This document shows, in pieces, positions 27,635 through 36,711 of a stretch of 64,000 bases of DNA (its first letter is position 1; every line of letters starts with the position of its first letter). This DNA is from Streptomyces lydicus (GTDB lineage: Bacteria > Actinomycetota > Actinomycetes > Streptomycetales > Streptomycetaceae). Made by a program: the position numbers and the translations under genes. Location: NCBI RefSeq assembly GCF_001729485.1, contig NZ_CP017157.1, positions 3,348,001 to 3,412,000 of the forward strand. The letters run 5' to 3'. The notes beneath the pieces were generated by a model that worked only from the letters and a program-made list of their open reading frames with translations, made no database searches and had not been told where the DNA came from.

Positions 27635-30532
27635 GTGGCAGCCATGTCGTCGTCCCCCTCGTCCCCCTCACCGGTCCCCGCCGCGGGGCCCGGCGGGACC
27701 GACGCGGTGACGCAGGCCCTGGGCGGCCTCGGCACGCCCGTCCAGTGCGCCGGCCTGCGCAGCGTCGCCCTGGAGGGACCGCACGTCCTCTGGCTCGTCA
27801 CCGGGGGCGCGCTCGACCTCTTCGCGGTCGACGCCGCCGCCGAGGGCCACTGGCACTTCCTCGGCCGGCTGGAAGCCGGCACCCTGCTGCTGGGCCCGGT
27901 CGACGGCCCCCAGCACACCCTGCTCGGCCGCCCCTCGCAGGACTGCGGGCTGCGCCGGATCCCGCTGCGCGAGCTGCCCCGCCACGACTACGGCGCCTAC
28001 GGCGAGTACGGGGAGTACGGGGACACCGGCTCCTACCCGCTGTACTCCACCCAGGCCGAGCAGCCCTCCGCGCTGGAGCACGCCTTCGCCCTGGGCACCG
28101 CCCGCAGCCTGGGTGTGCTGTTCGAGGCGCCGCTGGACGGCCGGCCCGGTGACGAGGCGGTCGCCGACGACGACGTGCTGTGGATGCCCGTCCCGCCCGG
28201 CAGCGTGCAGTACGGCGCCTCGTACAGCGCGGAAGCGGCCGCCGATCTGCTGGTCGACCCCGAGCTGTGGCAGCGGATGGTCAACCAGCAGTACCGGCTG
28301 CTGTCCGCCGTCGACGGCTGGATCGAGCACCTGGAGCGTGCCCACGAGGACCGCGCGGCGGCCGGCATCAAGGCCGGCGAGGCGGTCCGCGAGCGTGCCG
28401 ACCAGGCCCTGCTGGCCTCCATCGGCCGCCAGGACCGGTCCGGGCGGGGCGGCGACGCCACCAACCGGGCCGGCGACGACACCACCTTCGAGGTCTGCCG
28501 GGCGGTCGCCGAGGCGGCCGGGATCACGCTCACCGCACCTCCGCGGGGCGGCACCGTCAACGAGCGCGTCAGCCCCGTGGAGCGGATCGCGGTCAGCTCG
28601 CGGATCCGCACCCGCGCGGTCCGACTCACCGGCTCCTGGTGGCGGACGGACGCCGGCCCGCTGGTGGGCCACCGCGCCAAGTCCGGTGCCCCCGTAGCGC
28701 TGCTGTGGCGCCGCGGCCGCTACGAGGCCGTCAACCCCGCGTCCGGGCTGCGAATCCGCGTCGGCAAGGACAACGCCGACGAGTTCGAGCCGCGCGCGGT
28801 GATGTTCTACCGCCCGCTGCCGGAGCGGCCGATGAACATGTGGCGGCTGATGCGCTTCAGTCTGCGCGGCAGCCGGACGGACGTCCGCAACCTGACGCTC
28901 AGCGGCCTGGTGGCGGTCGGCCTCGGCGCGCTCGTCCCGATCGCGACCGGCAAGGTGCTCGGTGTGTACGTACCGGCCGCCGAGCGGAGCCTGATCGTCC
29001 AGGTGTCCCTGGCCGTCATCGTCACCAGCATCGTCTCGGCCGCCTTCATGCTGCTCCAGAACCTCACCGTGCTGCGGATGGAGGGCCGCATCGAGAGCGC
29101 GCTCCAGCCGGCCGTCTGGGACCGGCTGCTGCGGCTGCCGACGAAGTTCTTCACCGAGCGCTCCACCGGCGAGCTGGCCAGTGCCGCGATGGGCATCAGC
29201 GCGATCCGGCGGGTGCTGTCCGGCATCGGACCGGTGGCCGTGCAGTCCACCACGATCGGCGCGATGAACCTCGTCCTGCTGCTCGTCTACAGCGTGCCGC
29301 TGGCGCTCGCCGCGCTCGCCATGCTGCTGGTCATCGGCGCGGTCTTCCTCGCCATGGGGCTGTGGGAGCTGCGCTGGCAGCGACGGCTGATCAAGCTCGG
29401 CAACAAGCTCAACAACCAGGCGTTCCAGACCCTGCGCGGGCTGCCCAAGCTGCGGGTCGCCGCCGCCGAGAGCTTCGCCTACGCGGCCTGGGCGCGGGAG
29501 TTCGCGCGTTCCCGGGAACTCCAGCAGAAGGCCGGCCGGATCAAGAACCTGACCACCGTCCTCAACGCGGTCTATCTGCCGCTCTGCTCGCTCACCATGT
29601 TCATGCTGCTGGCCGGGCCGGCCCGCGGCACCATGTCCGCCGGTTCCTTCCTCACCTTCAACACCGCGGTGACCATGCTGCTGACCTCGGTCACCCAGAT
29701 CACCGGCGCCTGCGTCGCGGCCGCCGCCGCGGTGCCGATGTTCGAGGAGATCAAGCCGGTGCTGGACGAGGCACCCGAGGTACGCGGCGCCAGCGCCCAG
29801 CCCGGTGCCCTCTCCGGCGGCATCGAGGCCAAGAAGCTCTCCTTCCGCTACACCGACGACGGCCCCCTCGTCCTCGACGACGTCTCCTTCCAGGTCCGGC
29901 CCGGCGAGTTCGTCGCCGTGGTGGGCCCGAGCGGCTGCGGCAAGTCCACCCTGCTGCGGCTCCTCATCGGCTTCGACAAGCCGGCGTCGGGCAGCGTCCT
30001 CTACGACGGCCAGGACCTCGCCGCGCTCGACCAGGCCGCGGTGCGCCGCCAGTGCGGCGTCGTCCTGCAGAACGCCCAGCCGATGACCGGCTCCATCCTG
30101 GACTGCATCTGCGGCGCCGAAGCCTTCACCCAGGAGGAGGCGTGGGCGGCCGCCGAGATGGCGGGCCTGGCCGAGGACATCAAGCGGATGCCGATGGGGC
30201 TGCACACCATGATCTCCGGTGGTGGGGCGATCTCCGGCGGCCAGCGGCAGCGCCTGATGATCGCTCAGGCGCTGGTCCGCCGTCCCCGGATCCTCTTCTT
30301 CGACGAGGCCACCAGCGCCCTGGACAACGAGACCCAGCGCATCGTCATCGACAGCACCCGCCGGCTCAGCGCCAGCCGGCTGGTGATCGCCCACCGGCTG
30401 TCCACGGTCATGGACGCCGACCGGGTGATCGTCATGCAGGACGGCCGGATCGTCGAACAGGGCGCACCGGCCGAGCTGCTCGCCGACCCCGGCGGCCGAC
30501 TGCACGACCTGGTGCGACGCCAGATGACCTGA
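27635..30532 (+). CDS. NHLM-type ABC exporter, ATP-binding/permease protein with large N-terminal extension
   Basis: A 965-aa protein. The first ~400 residues form a cytosolic region without a peptidase cysteine (a degenerate, cyclic-nucleotide-binding-like or regulatory extension typical of this second NHLM transporter). An ABC exporter membrane domain follows (from RNLTLSGLVAVGLGALVPIA), then an NBD with GPSGCGKST, SGGQRQRLMIAQAL and ILFFDEATSALD. A tyrosine-rich patch of near repeats (YGAYGEYGEYGD) lies around residue 120. It starts 1 nt after the previous stop with AAGGAG upstream. It probably works with the peptidase-ABC, either as heterodimer partner or as an energising half. Confidence 0.9.
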   Translation: MAAMSSSPSSPSPVPAAGPGGTDAVTQALGGLGTPVQCAGLRSVALEGPHVLWLVTGGALDLFAVDAAAEGHWHFLGRLEAGTLLLGPVDGPQHTLLGRPSQDCGLRRIPLRELPRHDYGAYGEYGEYGDTGSYPLYSTQAEQPSALEHAFALGTARSLGVLFEAPLDGRPGDEAVADDDVLWMPVPPGSVQYGASYSAEAAADLLVDPELWQRMVNQQYRLLSAVDGWIEHLERAHEDRAAAGIKAGEAVRERADQALLASIGRQDRSGRGGDATNRAGDDTTFEVCRAVAEAAGITLTAPPRGGTVNERVSPVERIAVSSRIRTRAVRLTGSWWRTDAGPLVGHRAKSGAPVALLWRRGRYEAVNPASGLRIRVGKDNADEFEPRAVMFYRPLPERPMNMWRLMRFSLRGSRTDVRNLTLSGLVAVGLGALVPIATGKVLGVYVPAAERSLIVQVSLAVIVTSIVSAAFMLLQNLTVLRMEGRIESALQPAVWDRLLRLPTKFFTERSTGELASAAMGISAIRRVLSGIGPVAVQSTTIGAMNLVLLLVYSVPLALAALAMLLVIGAVFLAMGLWELRWQRRLIKLGNKLNNQAFQTLRGLPKLRVAAAESFAYAAWAREFARSRELQQKAGRIKNLTTVLNAVYLPLCSLTMFMLLAGPARGTMSAGSFLTFNTAVTMLLTSVTQITGACVAAAAAVPMFEEIKPVLDEAPEVRGASAQPGALSGGIEAKKLSFRYTDDGPLVLDDVSFQVRPGEFVAVVGPSGCGKSTLLRLLIGFDKPASGSVLYDGQDLAALDQAAVRRQCGVVLQNAQPMTGSILDCICGAEAFTQEEAWAAAEMAGLAEDIKRMPMGLHTMISGGGAISGGQRQRLMIAQALVRRPRILFFDEATSALDNETQRIVIDSTRRLSASRLVIAHRLSTVMDADRVIVMQDGRIVEQGAPAELLADPGGRLHDLVRRQMT

Positions 30533-30615
30533 CCCGGCCCGCCCGGCCGAGCCGGTCCCACCGTCCCCGTGGAACACCGCATATGTTGCACAGCAGCCAG
30601 CGGACGGAGGATGAG

Positions 30616-31074
30616 ATGGCCACAGCGAGAGATCTCTTCGAGGCGGTGCCACCCGACCGGCGCCGGCAGCTGACCGACCTCGCCCGCGAGGTGTCGCTGC
30701 CGCGGGCCACCCGCCTCTTCGAGGAGGGCCGGCGGGCCGACCGGTTCTGGATCATCCGCAGCGGCCAGGTCGCGCTCGACCAGCACGTCCCCGGGCGGCG
30801 GGCACTGGTGGTGGAGACCCTCGGCCGCGACGAACTCCTCGGCTGGTCCTGGCTGTTCCCGCCCTACCTGTGGCACCTGGGCGCGCAGACCGTCGGCCCG
30901 GTCGAGGCGGTGGAGTTCGACGCCGCGTCCGTCCGCGCGCTGTGCGACTCCGATGCGGTGCTCGGCCGGGCCATGTACCGCTACGTGGCCGAGACGGTCG
31001 CCGACCGGCTGCACGGCACCCGCACCCGGCTGCTCGACCTCTACGGCCCGCAGGGCGTCGAGCCCGACGACTGA
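30616..31074 (+). CDS. Stand-alone cyclic-nucleotide-binding (Crp-type sensor) protein
   Basis: A 152-aa single-domain protein with the beta-roll fold of CRP sensor domains (RLFEEGRRADRFWIIRSGQVAL, LGRDELLGWSWLFPPYLWHLGA) and a C-terminal helix, but no DNA-binding helix-turn-helix. It begins 84 nt after the second ABC gene with GGAGG 5 nt before the ATG, so it is probably the last gene of the peptide-export operon. A clear paralogue, sharing LGWSWLF and TRT-LLD-Y, is at 59470-59925. Without an HTH it more likely acts through protein contact than as a repressor. The ligand is not known. Confidence 0.8.
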   Translation: MATARDLFEAVPPDRRRQLTDLAREVSLPRATRLFEEGRRADRFWIIRSGQVALDQHVPGRRALVVETLGRDELLGWSWLFPPYLWHLGAQTVGPVEAVEFDAASVRALCDSDAVLGRAMYRYVAETVADRLHGTRTRLLDLYGPQGVEPDD

Positions 31075-31245
31075 AGCCCGCACCCCCGCCCCGCATCCCG
31101 CGGGCGGAAAAGGACGCGCCGCCCCGGAACCGCCGCCCGGGCCCGGCCGACTACCTGTGCCGGGTCGCGCCCGCGGCCCGCCGGCCCACCAGTGGGCCGG
31201 TGAACGGGCCGGGTGACCGGCCGGTGATGCGTAGGGAGAGGCACC

Positions 31246-32313
31246 ATGCGTCCTGGGAAGTTGTGCGGTCTTGCGGTGGTGGTGGCACTGGCCGCGACCG
31301 CCTGCGGCGGCGCACGCGACAGCGGCCCCGGCGACGACCCGGGCTCCGGGCGCGGCTCCGGATTCCCGGTGCGGATCGCCGACTGCCAGGGCACCACGAC
31401 CACCTTCGCGGCCCCGCCCCGCAAGATCGTCACCAGCAACGCCGCCGCCCTGGAGATGCTGCTCCGGCTCGGCGCGGGCGACCGGGTCATCGGCACCGGA
31501 TTCCCGCCCGGCAAGGGCGCCCTGCCCGGGGAACTGGGCGAGCGGGCCCGCAAGGTGCCGGTGCTCGGCAAGCACGTCATCCCCAAGGAGAAACTGCTCG
31601 CCTCGGGCGCCGACCTCTACATCGACACCTTCGCGTCGATGGGCGCCATGGGCGGCGCGGGCGACGCGCCGACCCCCGAGGAGTTCCGCGCGGCCGGGAT
31701 CAAGCACCTCTACCTGGCGTCCACCGCCTGCGCCCGTACGAACGGCAAGCCGCAGCGCGACCTGTCGGCCGTGGAGGGCGACATCAAGCGGCTGGGCGCG
31801 GTGACCGGGACCGCCGACCGCGCGGACGCCCTGGTGGCGGGCATGCGCGCGAAGCTCGCCGCGGTGCACGAGGCGGTCGGCGGGCTCGCGGCCGACGAGC
31901 GGCCCACGTACTTCTTCTTCGACTACGACGCCGGTACCAAGCAGCCGATGGCCGTCTGCCGCAAGCAGCTCGCCAACGCCGTGATCACCCTGGCCGGGGC
32001 GCGCAACGTCTTCGACGGCTGCGACGGGGACTTCACGGCGGTCTCCTGGGAGGACGTGGTCGCGAAGGATCCGGACTGGATCCAGCTCGCGGTACGCAAC
32101 CGGGGCGACGCCGCCGCCGACGACGCCGCGTACGACCGGGCCGCGGCCTTCCTCAAGAGCTTTCCCGCCACGAAGGGGCTGACGGCCGTGCGCAAGGGCC
32201 GGTTCCTGCGGATCGGCTCGGAGCGTACGACGATCGCCGGGGTCCGCAACGCGGAGACCGTCGAGCAGATCGCGCACACCCTCCACCCGACGCGGTTCAA
32301 GGCGGGCCGCTAG
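31246..32313 (+). CDS. Metal-chelate ABC importer, substrate-binding lipoprotein (FecB/BtuF type)
   Basis: A 355-aa secreted lipoprotein: signal peptide with lipobox LAATAC (acylated Cys about residue 20), then a class III binding fold with two lobes (RKIVTSNAAALEMLLRLGAG and RADALVAGMRAKLAAVHEAV joined by a long helix; late ARNVFDGCDGDFTAVSWEDV). Such proteins capture iron-siderophores, haem or cobalamin, and some capture copper chelates. The next two genes encode its permease and ATPase. It faces, convergently, an isocyanide synthase operon, so an isocyanide chelate is one possible ligand. No iron box is seen upstream. Confidence 0.9.
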   Translation: MRPGKLCGLAVVVALAATACGGARDSGPGDDPGSGRGSGFPVRIADCQGTTTTFAAPPRKIVTSNAAALEMLLRLGAGDRVIGTGFPPGKGALPGELGERARKVPVLGKHVIPKEKLLASGADLYIDTFASMGAMGGAGDAPTPEEFRAAGIKHLYLASTACARTNGKPQRDLSAVEGDIKRLGAVTGTADRADALVAGMRAKLAAVHEAVGGLAADERPTYFFFDYDAGTKQPMAVCRKQLANAVITLAGARNVFDGCDGDFTAVSWEDVVAKDPDWIQLAVRNRGDAAADDAAYDRAAAFLKSFPATKGLTAVRKGRFLRIGSERTTIAGVRNAETVEQIAHTLHPTRFKAGR

Positions 32314-33392
32314 TGGGCCCGTTGCGGGCGGACGCCCCCCGACGCGCGGACCCGGCCGCGCCGTCCGGGCCGCGCACCCCGCGGGCCGGGCTGCTCGCCC
32401 TGGGTCTCGGACTCGCGCTGGTCGTGGCCCTCACCGCCGCGGTCTGTCTCGGCCCGACCGACCTCGCGCCCGGCCAGGTGTGGTCGGTGGTGCTGCGCCG
32501 CATCGGCGGCACACCGCCCCGGCCCGGCACCGACGACCTGATCGTGTGGCAACTGCGCGTTCCCCGGGCGCTGTTGGCGGCGCTGGTCGGTGCCGGGCTC
32601 GGCCTGGTCGGCACCGCCGCGCAGGCGCTGGTGCGCAATCCGCTGGCGGACCCGTACCTGCTGGGCATCTCCAACGGCGCCTCGCTCGGCGCGGTCGCCG
32701 CGATCGTGCTCGGCGCCGGCGGGTCGTCGGCGCTCGGACTGCCGGCCGCCGCGTTCGCCGGGGCGCTCGGCTCGTTCGCGCTGGTGTGGGGCGTCGCACG
32801 GCGCGGCGGCGGATTCTCCCCGCTGCGGTTGGTACTGGCCGGGGTGGGCATCGGGCAGTTCCTGTCCGGGTTCACCAGTTACCTGGTGCTCCAGGCCGGA
32901 GACGAACAGCAGACCCGCAGCGTGCTGTTCTGGCTGATGGGCAGCCTGAGCGGGGCCACCTGGAGCGTGCTGGCGCCGCCGGCGCTCGCCCTCACCGCCG
33001 GGCTGCTCGCCCTCATGGCGCGCGCCCGCCCCATGAACGCGCTGCTCATGGGCGAGGAGACCGCGGCCGGTGTCGGCGTCGACGTCACCCGGCTGCGCCG
33101 GGAACTGTTCGTGGTGACCAGCCTGCTGACCGGCGTCCTGGTGGCGGTGTCCGGCGCCATCGGCTTCGTCGGCCTGATGGTGCCGCACCTGTGCCGGCTG
33201 GTCATCGGCGGCGACCACCGCCGGCTGCTGCCGCTGTCCGCGCTCACCGGGGCGCTGCTGCTGGTCGTGGTGGACCTCGTGTGCCGTACGGCCATGGACA
33301 CCCAGGAGCTGCCGGTCGGCGTGGTGACGGCGATGATCGGGGCGCCCGCGCTGCTGTTCGTCCTCGACCGGCGGACGGCGGTGGGCCGGTGA
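32313..33392 (+). CDS. Metal-chelate ABC importer permease (FecCD/BtuC type)
   Basis: A 359-aa membrane protein of the FecCD family with about ten helices. Hallmarks are RVPRALLAALVGAGLGLVG, LVRNPLADPYLLGISNGASLGA, GAIGFVGLMVPHLCRLVIGGDHR and the C-terminal ELPVGVVTAMIGAPALLFVL. The GTG start shares one base with the binding-protein stop (TAGTG), and its own stop overlaps the ATPase start (GTGA), so the three genes form one tightly coupled importer operon. A single permease gene implies a homodimeric channel. Confidence 0.93.
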   Translation: MGPLRADAPRRADPAAPSGPRTPRAGLLALGLGLALVVALTAAVCLGPTDLAPGQVWSVVLRRIGGTPPRPGTDDLIVWQLRVPRALLAALVGAGLGLVGTAAQALVRNPLADPYLLGISNGASLGAVAAIVLGAGGSSALGLPAAAFAGALGSFALVWGVARRGGGFSPLRLVLAGVGIGQFLSGFTSYLVLQAGDEQQTRSVLFWLMGSLSGATWSVLAPPALALTAGLLALMARARPMNALLMGEETAAGVGVDVTRLRRELFVVTSLLTGVLVAVSGAIGFVGLMVPHLCRLVIGGDHRRLLPLSALTGALLLVVVDLVCRTAMDTQELPVGVVTAMIGAPALLFVLDRRTAVGR

Positions 33393-34177
33393 ACGTCGCG
33401 ATCGAGGACCTGCACGTCGGCTACGCGGGCCGGGACGTCGTCTCCGGAGTGCGGCTGATCGCCGCGGCGGGGGAGACCGCCGGGCTCGTCGGCCCCAACG
33501 GCAGCGGCAAGTCGACCGTACTGCGCACCGTCTACCGCCATCTGCGGCCCACCGCCGGGCGGGTGCTGCTCGCCGGTACCGACCTGCGCACGCTCACCCC
33601 CCACCAGACCGCCCGCCGGGTCGCCGCGCTGCCGCAGGAGCGCGGCAGCGACTTCGAGCTGACCGTGCACGAGGTGGTGGCCATGGGCCGTACGCCCTAC
33701 CAGCGGGCCTTCGCGGGTGCCGACCGGGCCGACCGGGAGGCGGTGGCCGGCGCCCTGGCCGCCGTCGGCCTGGCCGGCCACGGCGGCCGCCGGTTCGCCG
33801 CACTCTCCGGCGGCGAGCGGCAACGGGCCCTGCTGGCCCGGGCGTTCGCCCAGGACCCCGACGTCCTGGTGCTGGACGAGCCCACCAACCACCTCGACGT
33901 CCGGCACCAGGTCGAGCTGCTCGCGCTGCTGCGCGCCCGGCGCCGGACGACGCTGATCTCGCTGCACGACCTGAACGCCGCGGCCTCGCTCTGCGACCGG
34001 CTGCACGTGCTGCACGCCGGCCGGGTGGTGGCTTCCGGCCCGCCGCGCGAGGTGCTCACGCCCCGGCTGCTCGCCGAGGTGTTCGGGGTGCGCGCCGCGG
34101 TGACGGACCATCCCCTCACCGGCGAGGTGCTGATCGCCTACGACCACCGGGAGGTGCTGCCCGCCGCGGACGGCTGA
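33389..34177 (+). CDS. Metal-chelate ABC importer ATPase (FecE/BtuD type)
   Basis: A 262-aa ATPase with Walker A GPNGSGKST, Q-loop LPQERG, signature LSGGERQRALLARAF, Walker B VLVLDEPTNHLD and switch histidine SLHDLNAA, all typical of iron-chelate import ATPases. It is the third gene of the importer operon. The stop lies only 6 bp from the stop of the convergent isocyanide synthase gene, leaving no room for separate terminators. Confidence 0.93.
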   Translation: MNVAIEDLHVGYAGRDVVSGVRLIAAAGETAGLVGPNGSGKSTVLRTVYRHLRPTAGRVLLAGTDLRTLTPHQTARRVAALPQERGSDFELTVHEVVAMGRTPYQRAFAGADRADREAVAGALAAVGLAGHGGRRFAALSGGERQRALLARAFAQDPDVLVLDEPTNHLDVRHQVELLALLRARRRTTLISLHDLNAAASLCDRLHVLHAGRVVASGPPREVLTPRLLAEVFGVRAAVTDHPLTGEVLIAYDHREVLPAADG

Positions 34178-34183
34178 CCGGCG

Positions 34184-35209
34184 TCAGTCCGCCACGAAGT
34201 GGCTCGGCCGGCCCCCGCGCAGCACCAGCCGGCCGCGCCGCTCGGCGTCCGCCCGGTGCAGCAACTCGCGTCGCCCGTCGGGGTGTTCGAGCACGCAGGA
34301 GTGCCAGGGCGTCGTCCACACATCGGGCGCGTCGAGCAGCCGTATCCCGAACTTGGCCGAGCCCCGCGGCTGCGGATGGATGGAGAGCCGGAAAGCGCCC
34401 GGGTGGTGCGCGGCCACCAGCCCGCCCCAGGCGGCGCTGCGCCGCATCACGCCGTACGCCCGGCGCCGGCAGTCGCGCTGCAGCGCCGAACGGGTCCCCG
34501 GGAAGGCGGCGGTGTCCTCGAAGAGGAACCGCGTGATGCCCTGATACAGCCGACGGGTCGGATCGTCGCTGCGCGTCAGCGACCGCAGGCTTTCCGGGGA
34601 CGGGGCGTGCCGTGCCTCGGCCAGCGCCCGCCGCTCGTCGTACGACAACCCGTCCCCGTACACCTCGCGCAGGTCGAAGACGTCCAGCCGGGTCAGGCCC
34701 TCGGCGCGGATCAGGGCGCGCAGCGCGTCCGCATAGGCGTCGATGTCGGGGTCCGGCACCCCGATGAGGTCGCTGAAGATGTGCCCGTCCGAGCAGATCA
34801 CCACCCGGGCACCGGGCGGGTGCACCGCCGTCACCCGCGCGCACAGCGCGTCCAGGAAGCGCAGCGCCAGCCGCTCGCCCTCGTCGGGCAGGTGGCCGAG
34901 CACCTTCGCCGGGTTGGGCGACTTGCAGGGGAAGCCCGGCAGGGTGAACACGATCGGCTGCCCGGCCGCGACCGGCCCGGCGAGCTGCCGGAGCTGGGCC
35001 GGAAAGGCGTCCGGGCGCTCCCCGGGCCCGGCGTCCAGCGCGCGCCGGTACGGCAGCAGCGTGGCGAGCACCGCGGCGCAGACGGCCCGGTGACCGTCGG
35101 GCGGGCCGGGGCGCGCCCCGTTCGGGCCCATGGGGCTGATCGGTCCGAGGGGGGCGGTCGGACCGGTCGGACTGGCAGGGGTGGTCAGGGTGGTCGGGGT
35201 GGTCAGCAC
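34184..35209 (-). CDS. Isocyanide (isonitrile) synthase, PvcA/IsnA/Dit1 family
   Basis: A 341-aa protein with family hallmarks: VFTLPGFPCKSPNPAKVLG, LPDEGERLALRFLDAL, VVICSDGHIFSDLIGVPD, and a C-terminal RLSIHPQPRGSAKFGIRLL plus TTPWHSCVLEHPDG. The family converts the amine of an amino acid (tyrosine or tryptophan in characterised members) to an isocyanide using ribulose 5-phosphate. The upstream P450 stop overlaps a GTG start by 7 nt, giving a Thr/Pro-rich N-terminus; an ATG at 35131 is an alternative. No Fe/2-oxoglutarate PvcB/IsnB-type oxygenase is adjacent; the P450 takes its place, as in yeast DIT1-DIT2. Confidence 0.87.
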   Translation of the reverse strand: MLTTPTTLTTPASPTGPTAPLGPISPMGPNGARPGPPDGHRAVCAAVLATLLPYRRALDAGPGERPDAFPAQLRQLAGPVAAGQPIVFTLPGFPCKSPNPAKVLGHLPDEGERLALRFLDALCARVTAVHPPGARVVICSDGHIFSDLIGVPDPDIDAYADALRALIRAEGLTRLDVFDLREVYGDGLSYDERRALAEARHAPSPESLRSLTRSDDPTRRLYQGITRFLFEDTAAFPGTRSALQRDCRRRAYGVMRRSAAWGGLVAAHHPGAFRLSIHPQPRGSAKFGIRLLDAPDVWTTPWHSCVLEHPDGRRELLHRADAERRGRLVLRGGRPSHFVAD

Positions 35210-36465
35210 GCGGCGACCGGCCCGTCCGCCACGGGGCAGCCACCGTCGGTCCCGTAGGACACCGGCAGCCGGTCGACGCCCCGGGCGAGCACCGCCGGAA
35301 TCCACCGGAGCCCGGCGTCGGGCACGGCCAGGCGGAGGCCCGGCAGCCGCCGCAGCAGGGTCGCGAGCGCGATCCGGAGCTCGATCCGGGCGAGCGCGGC
35401 ACCGGGACAGAAGTGGATGCCGTGCCCGAACGCGAGATGCGGATTGGGGGAGCGGCCGAGGTCCAGGGAGTCCGCGTCGGGGAAGCGCTCCCGGTCGCGG
35501 TTGGCCGCGCACAGCGACACGATCACGGAGTCGCCCGCCGGCACCCGGGTGCCGTGCAGATCGGCGTCCTCGGCGAAGAACCGCCAGGTCGTCAGCTCGA
35601 AGGCGCTGTCGTACCGCAGGAGTTCCTCCACGGCGCGGGGCAGCAGCTCCGGGCGGGCGGCCAGTTCGGCGAGGCGCTCCGGGTGGCGCAGCAGGGCGAC
35701 CAGCGCGGTGCTGATCTGGTGGGTGACCGGCTCCTGGCCCGCTACCAGCAGCTGGAAGACCATCGAATCCAGCTCGGCCGGCCCGATGTCACCGTCGTCG
35801 CAGGCGGCCACCAACCGGGAGAGCAGATCCCCGGCCGGCTCCCGGCGCTTGTGGACGACCAGGTCGGCGATGTACCGCTGAAGCCCCCGCAGCCGTGCCT
35901 CGTACGCCGGGCGGCCGGGCTCGCCGGGCCCCACCGGTTGCACCACCTTGCCCCAGTCCCGGTCGAAGCGGTCCGCGAACTCCGCCGGCAGACCGATGAC
36001 CTCGGCGAGCACGTCGAACGGGAAGCGGGCGGCGAACGCCTCGACCAGGTCGGCCCCGTGCTCCGGGAGCGCGTCGGCCAGCGCCTCGGCCCGCTCCTCG
36101 AAGCGCGGCGCCAGCGCCGCCACCCGCTGCGGCGCGAAGGCGTCGGTGATCAGCCGGCGCAGCACGGTGTGCCGGGGCGGGTCCTGGTGGAGCAGGTGCA
36201 CCTGCAGCTGGGAGCGCTGCGGCTCCGGCATGATCGAGGCCCGGGCCCGCCAGGCGGCGTTGCCCCGCGCATGGTTCTTGCCCAGCCGCGGGTCGGTCAG
36301 CGTCTGCTGCGCGGCCCGGTACCCGGTGACGAGCCAGGCGCACACCCCGCTGGGGAAGCGCACCCGGTGGACCGGGCCGCGCGCCCGCAGCTCGGCGTAG
36401 AGCGGATAGGGATCGCGGGTGTACTCCGTCCCGTACAGCTCGACGGGATCGGGCAGTGCGGACAT
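35203..36465 (-). CDS. Cytochrome P450, isocyanide synthase partner
   Basis: A 420-aa soluble bacterial P450. The haem-binding loop FGHGIHFCPGAALAR carries the proximal Cys, the ExxR motif is EELLR, and the I-helix motif reads AGQEPVTHQ, with Pro where Thr is usual in AGxET. This may alter proton delivery. A GAGGAGG ribosome site precedes the ATG. It is first gene of a two-gene operon with the isocyanide synthase and diverges from a copper-transport operon across 269 bp. It probably oxidises or couples the aromatic isocyanide made by the partner; the reaction is inferred from context. Confidence 0.9.
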   Translation of the reverse strand: MSALPDPVELYGTEYTRDPYPLYAELRARGPVHRVRFPSGVCAWLVTGYRAAQQTLTDPRLGKNHARGNAAWRARASIMPEPQRSQLQVHLLHQDPPRHTVLRRLITDAFAPQRVAALAPRFEERAEALADALPEHGADLVEAFAARFPFDVLAEVIGLPAEFADRFDRDWGKVVQPVGPGEPGRPAYEARLRGLQRYIADLVVHKRREPAGDLLSRLVAACDDGDIGPAELDSMVFQLLVAGQEPVTHQISTALVALLRHPERLAELAARPELLPRAVEELLRYDSAFELTTWRFFAEDADLHGTRVPAGDSVIVSLCAANRDRERFPDADSLDLGRSPNPHLAFGHGIHFCPGAALARIELRIALATLLRRLPGLRLAVPDAGLRWIPAVLARGVDRLPVSYGTDGGCPVADGPVAAC

Positions 36466-36695
36466 ACGTCCTCCTCGAACGGGGCTGGTCTACGACGAAC
36501 CGCGGCCGGACGGCGCGGCGTTGGAGAGGTCGGGCGCGACGGGCGCCGAGTTCCCGCCATCTGCCGGGAAAGGGCCGGGGCGGGGGGAGTGCCGGTGCGT
36601 GGCCGGGAGGGCGCAAACCCAGTTAGTCGGGCCGGGGAGCCGCCCGGTTCCGGCGACGGAACGGGACAAACCTCACGCACCGGCGGGCCCCCGAT

Positions 36696-36711
36696 CGGCG
36701 GTTCACCGCCG
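36696..36711. promoter_or_regulatory. Palindrome in the P450/copper-operon divergent promoter
   Basis: A perfect inverted repeat CGGCGGT-TC-ACCGCCG lies 23 bp before the copper operon start, in a 269-bp region shared by divergent promoters. It could be an operator coordinating the two units. It does not resemble known CsoR sites. Confidence 0.35.

Noticed and set aside
31075..31245. Iron box upstream of the metal-chelate importer
   Set aside because: No sequence resembling TTAGGTTAGGCTAACCTAA was found, so iron control of the importer is not claimed.
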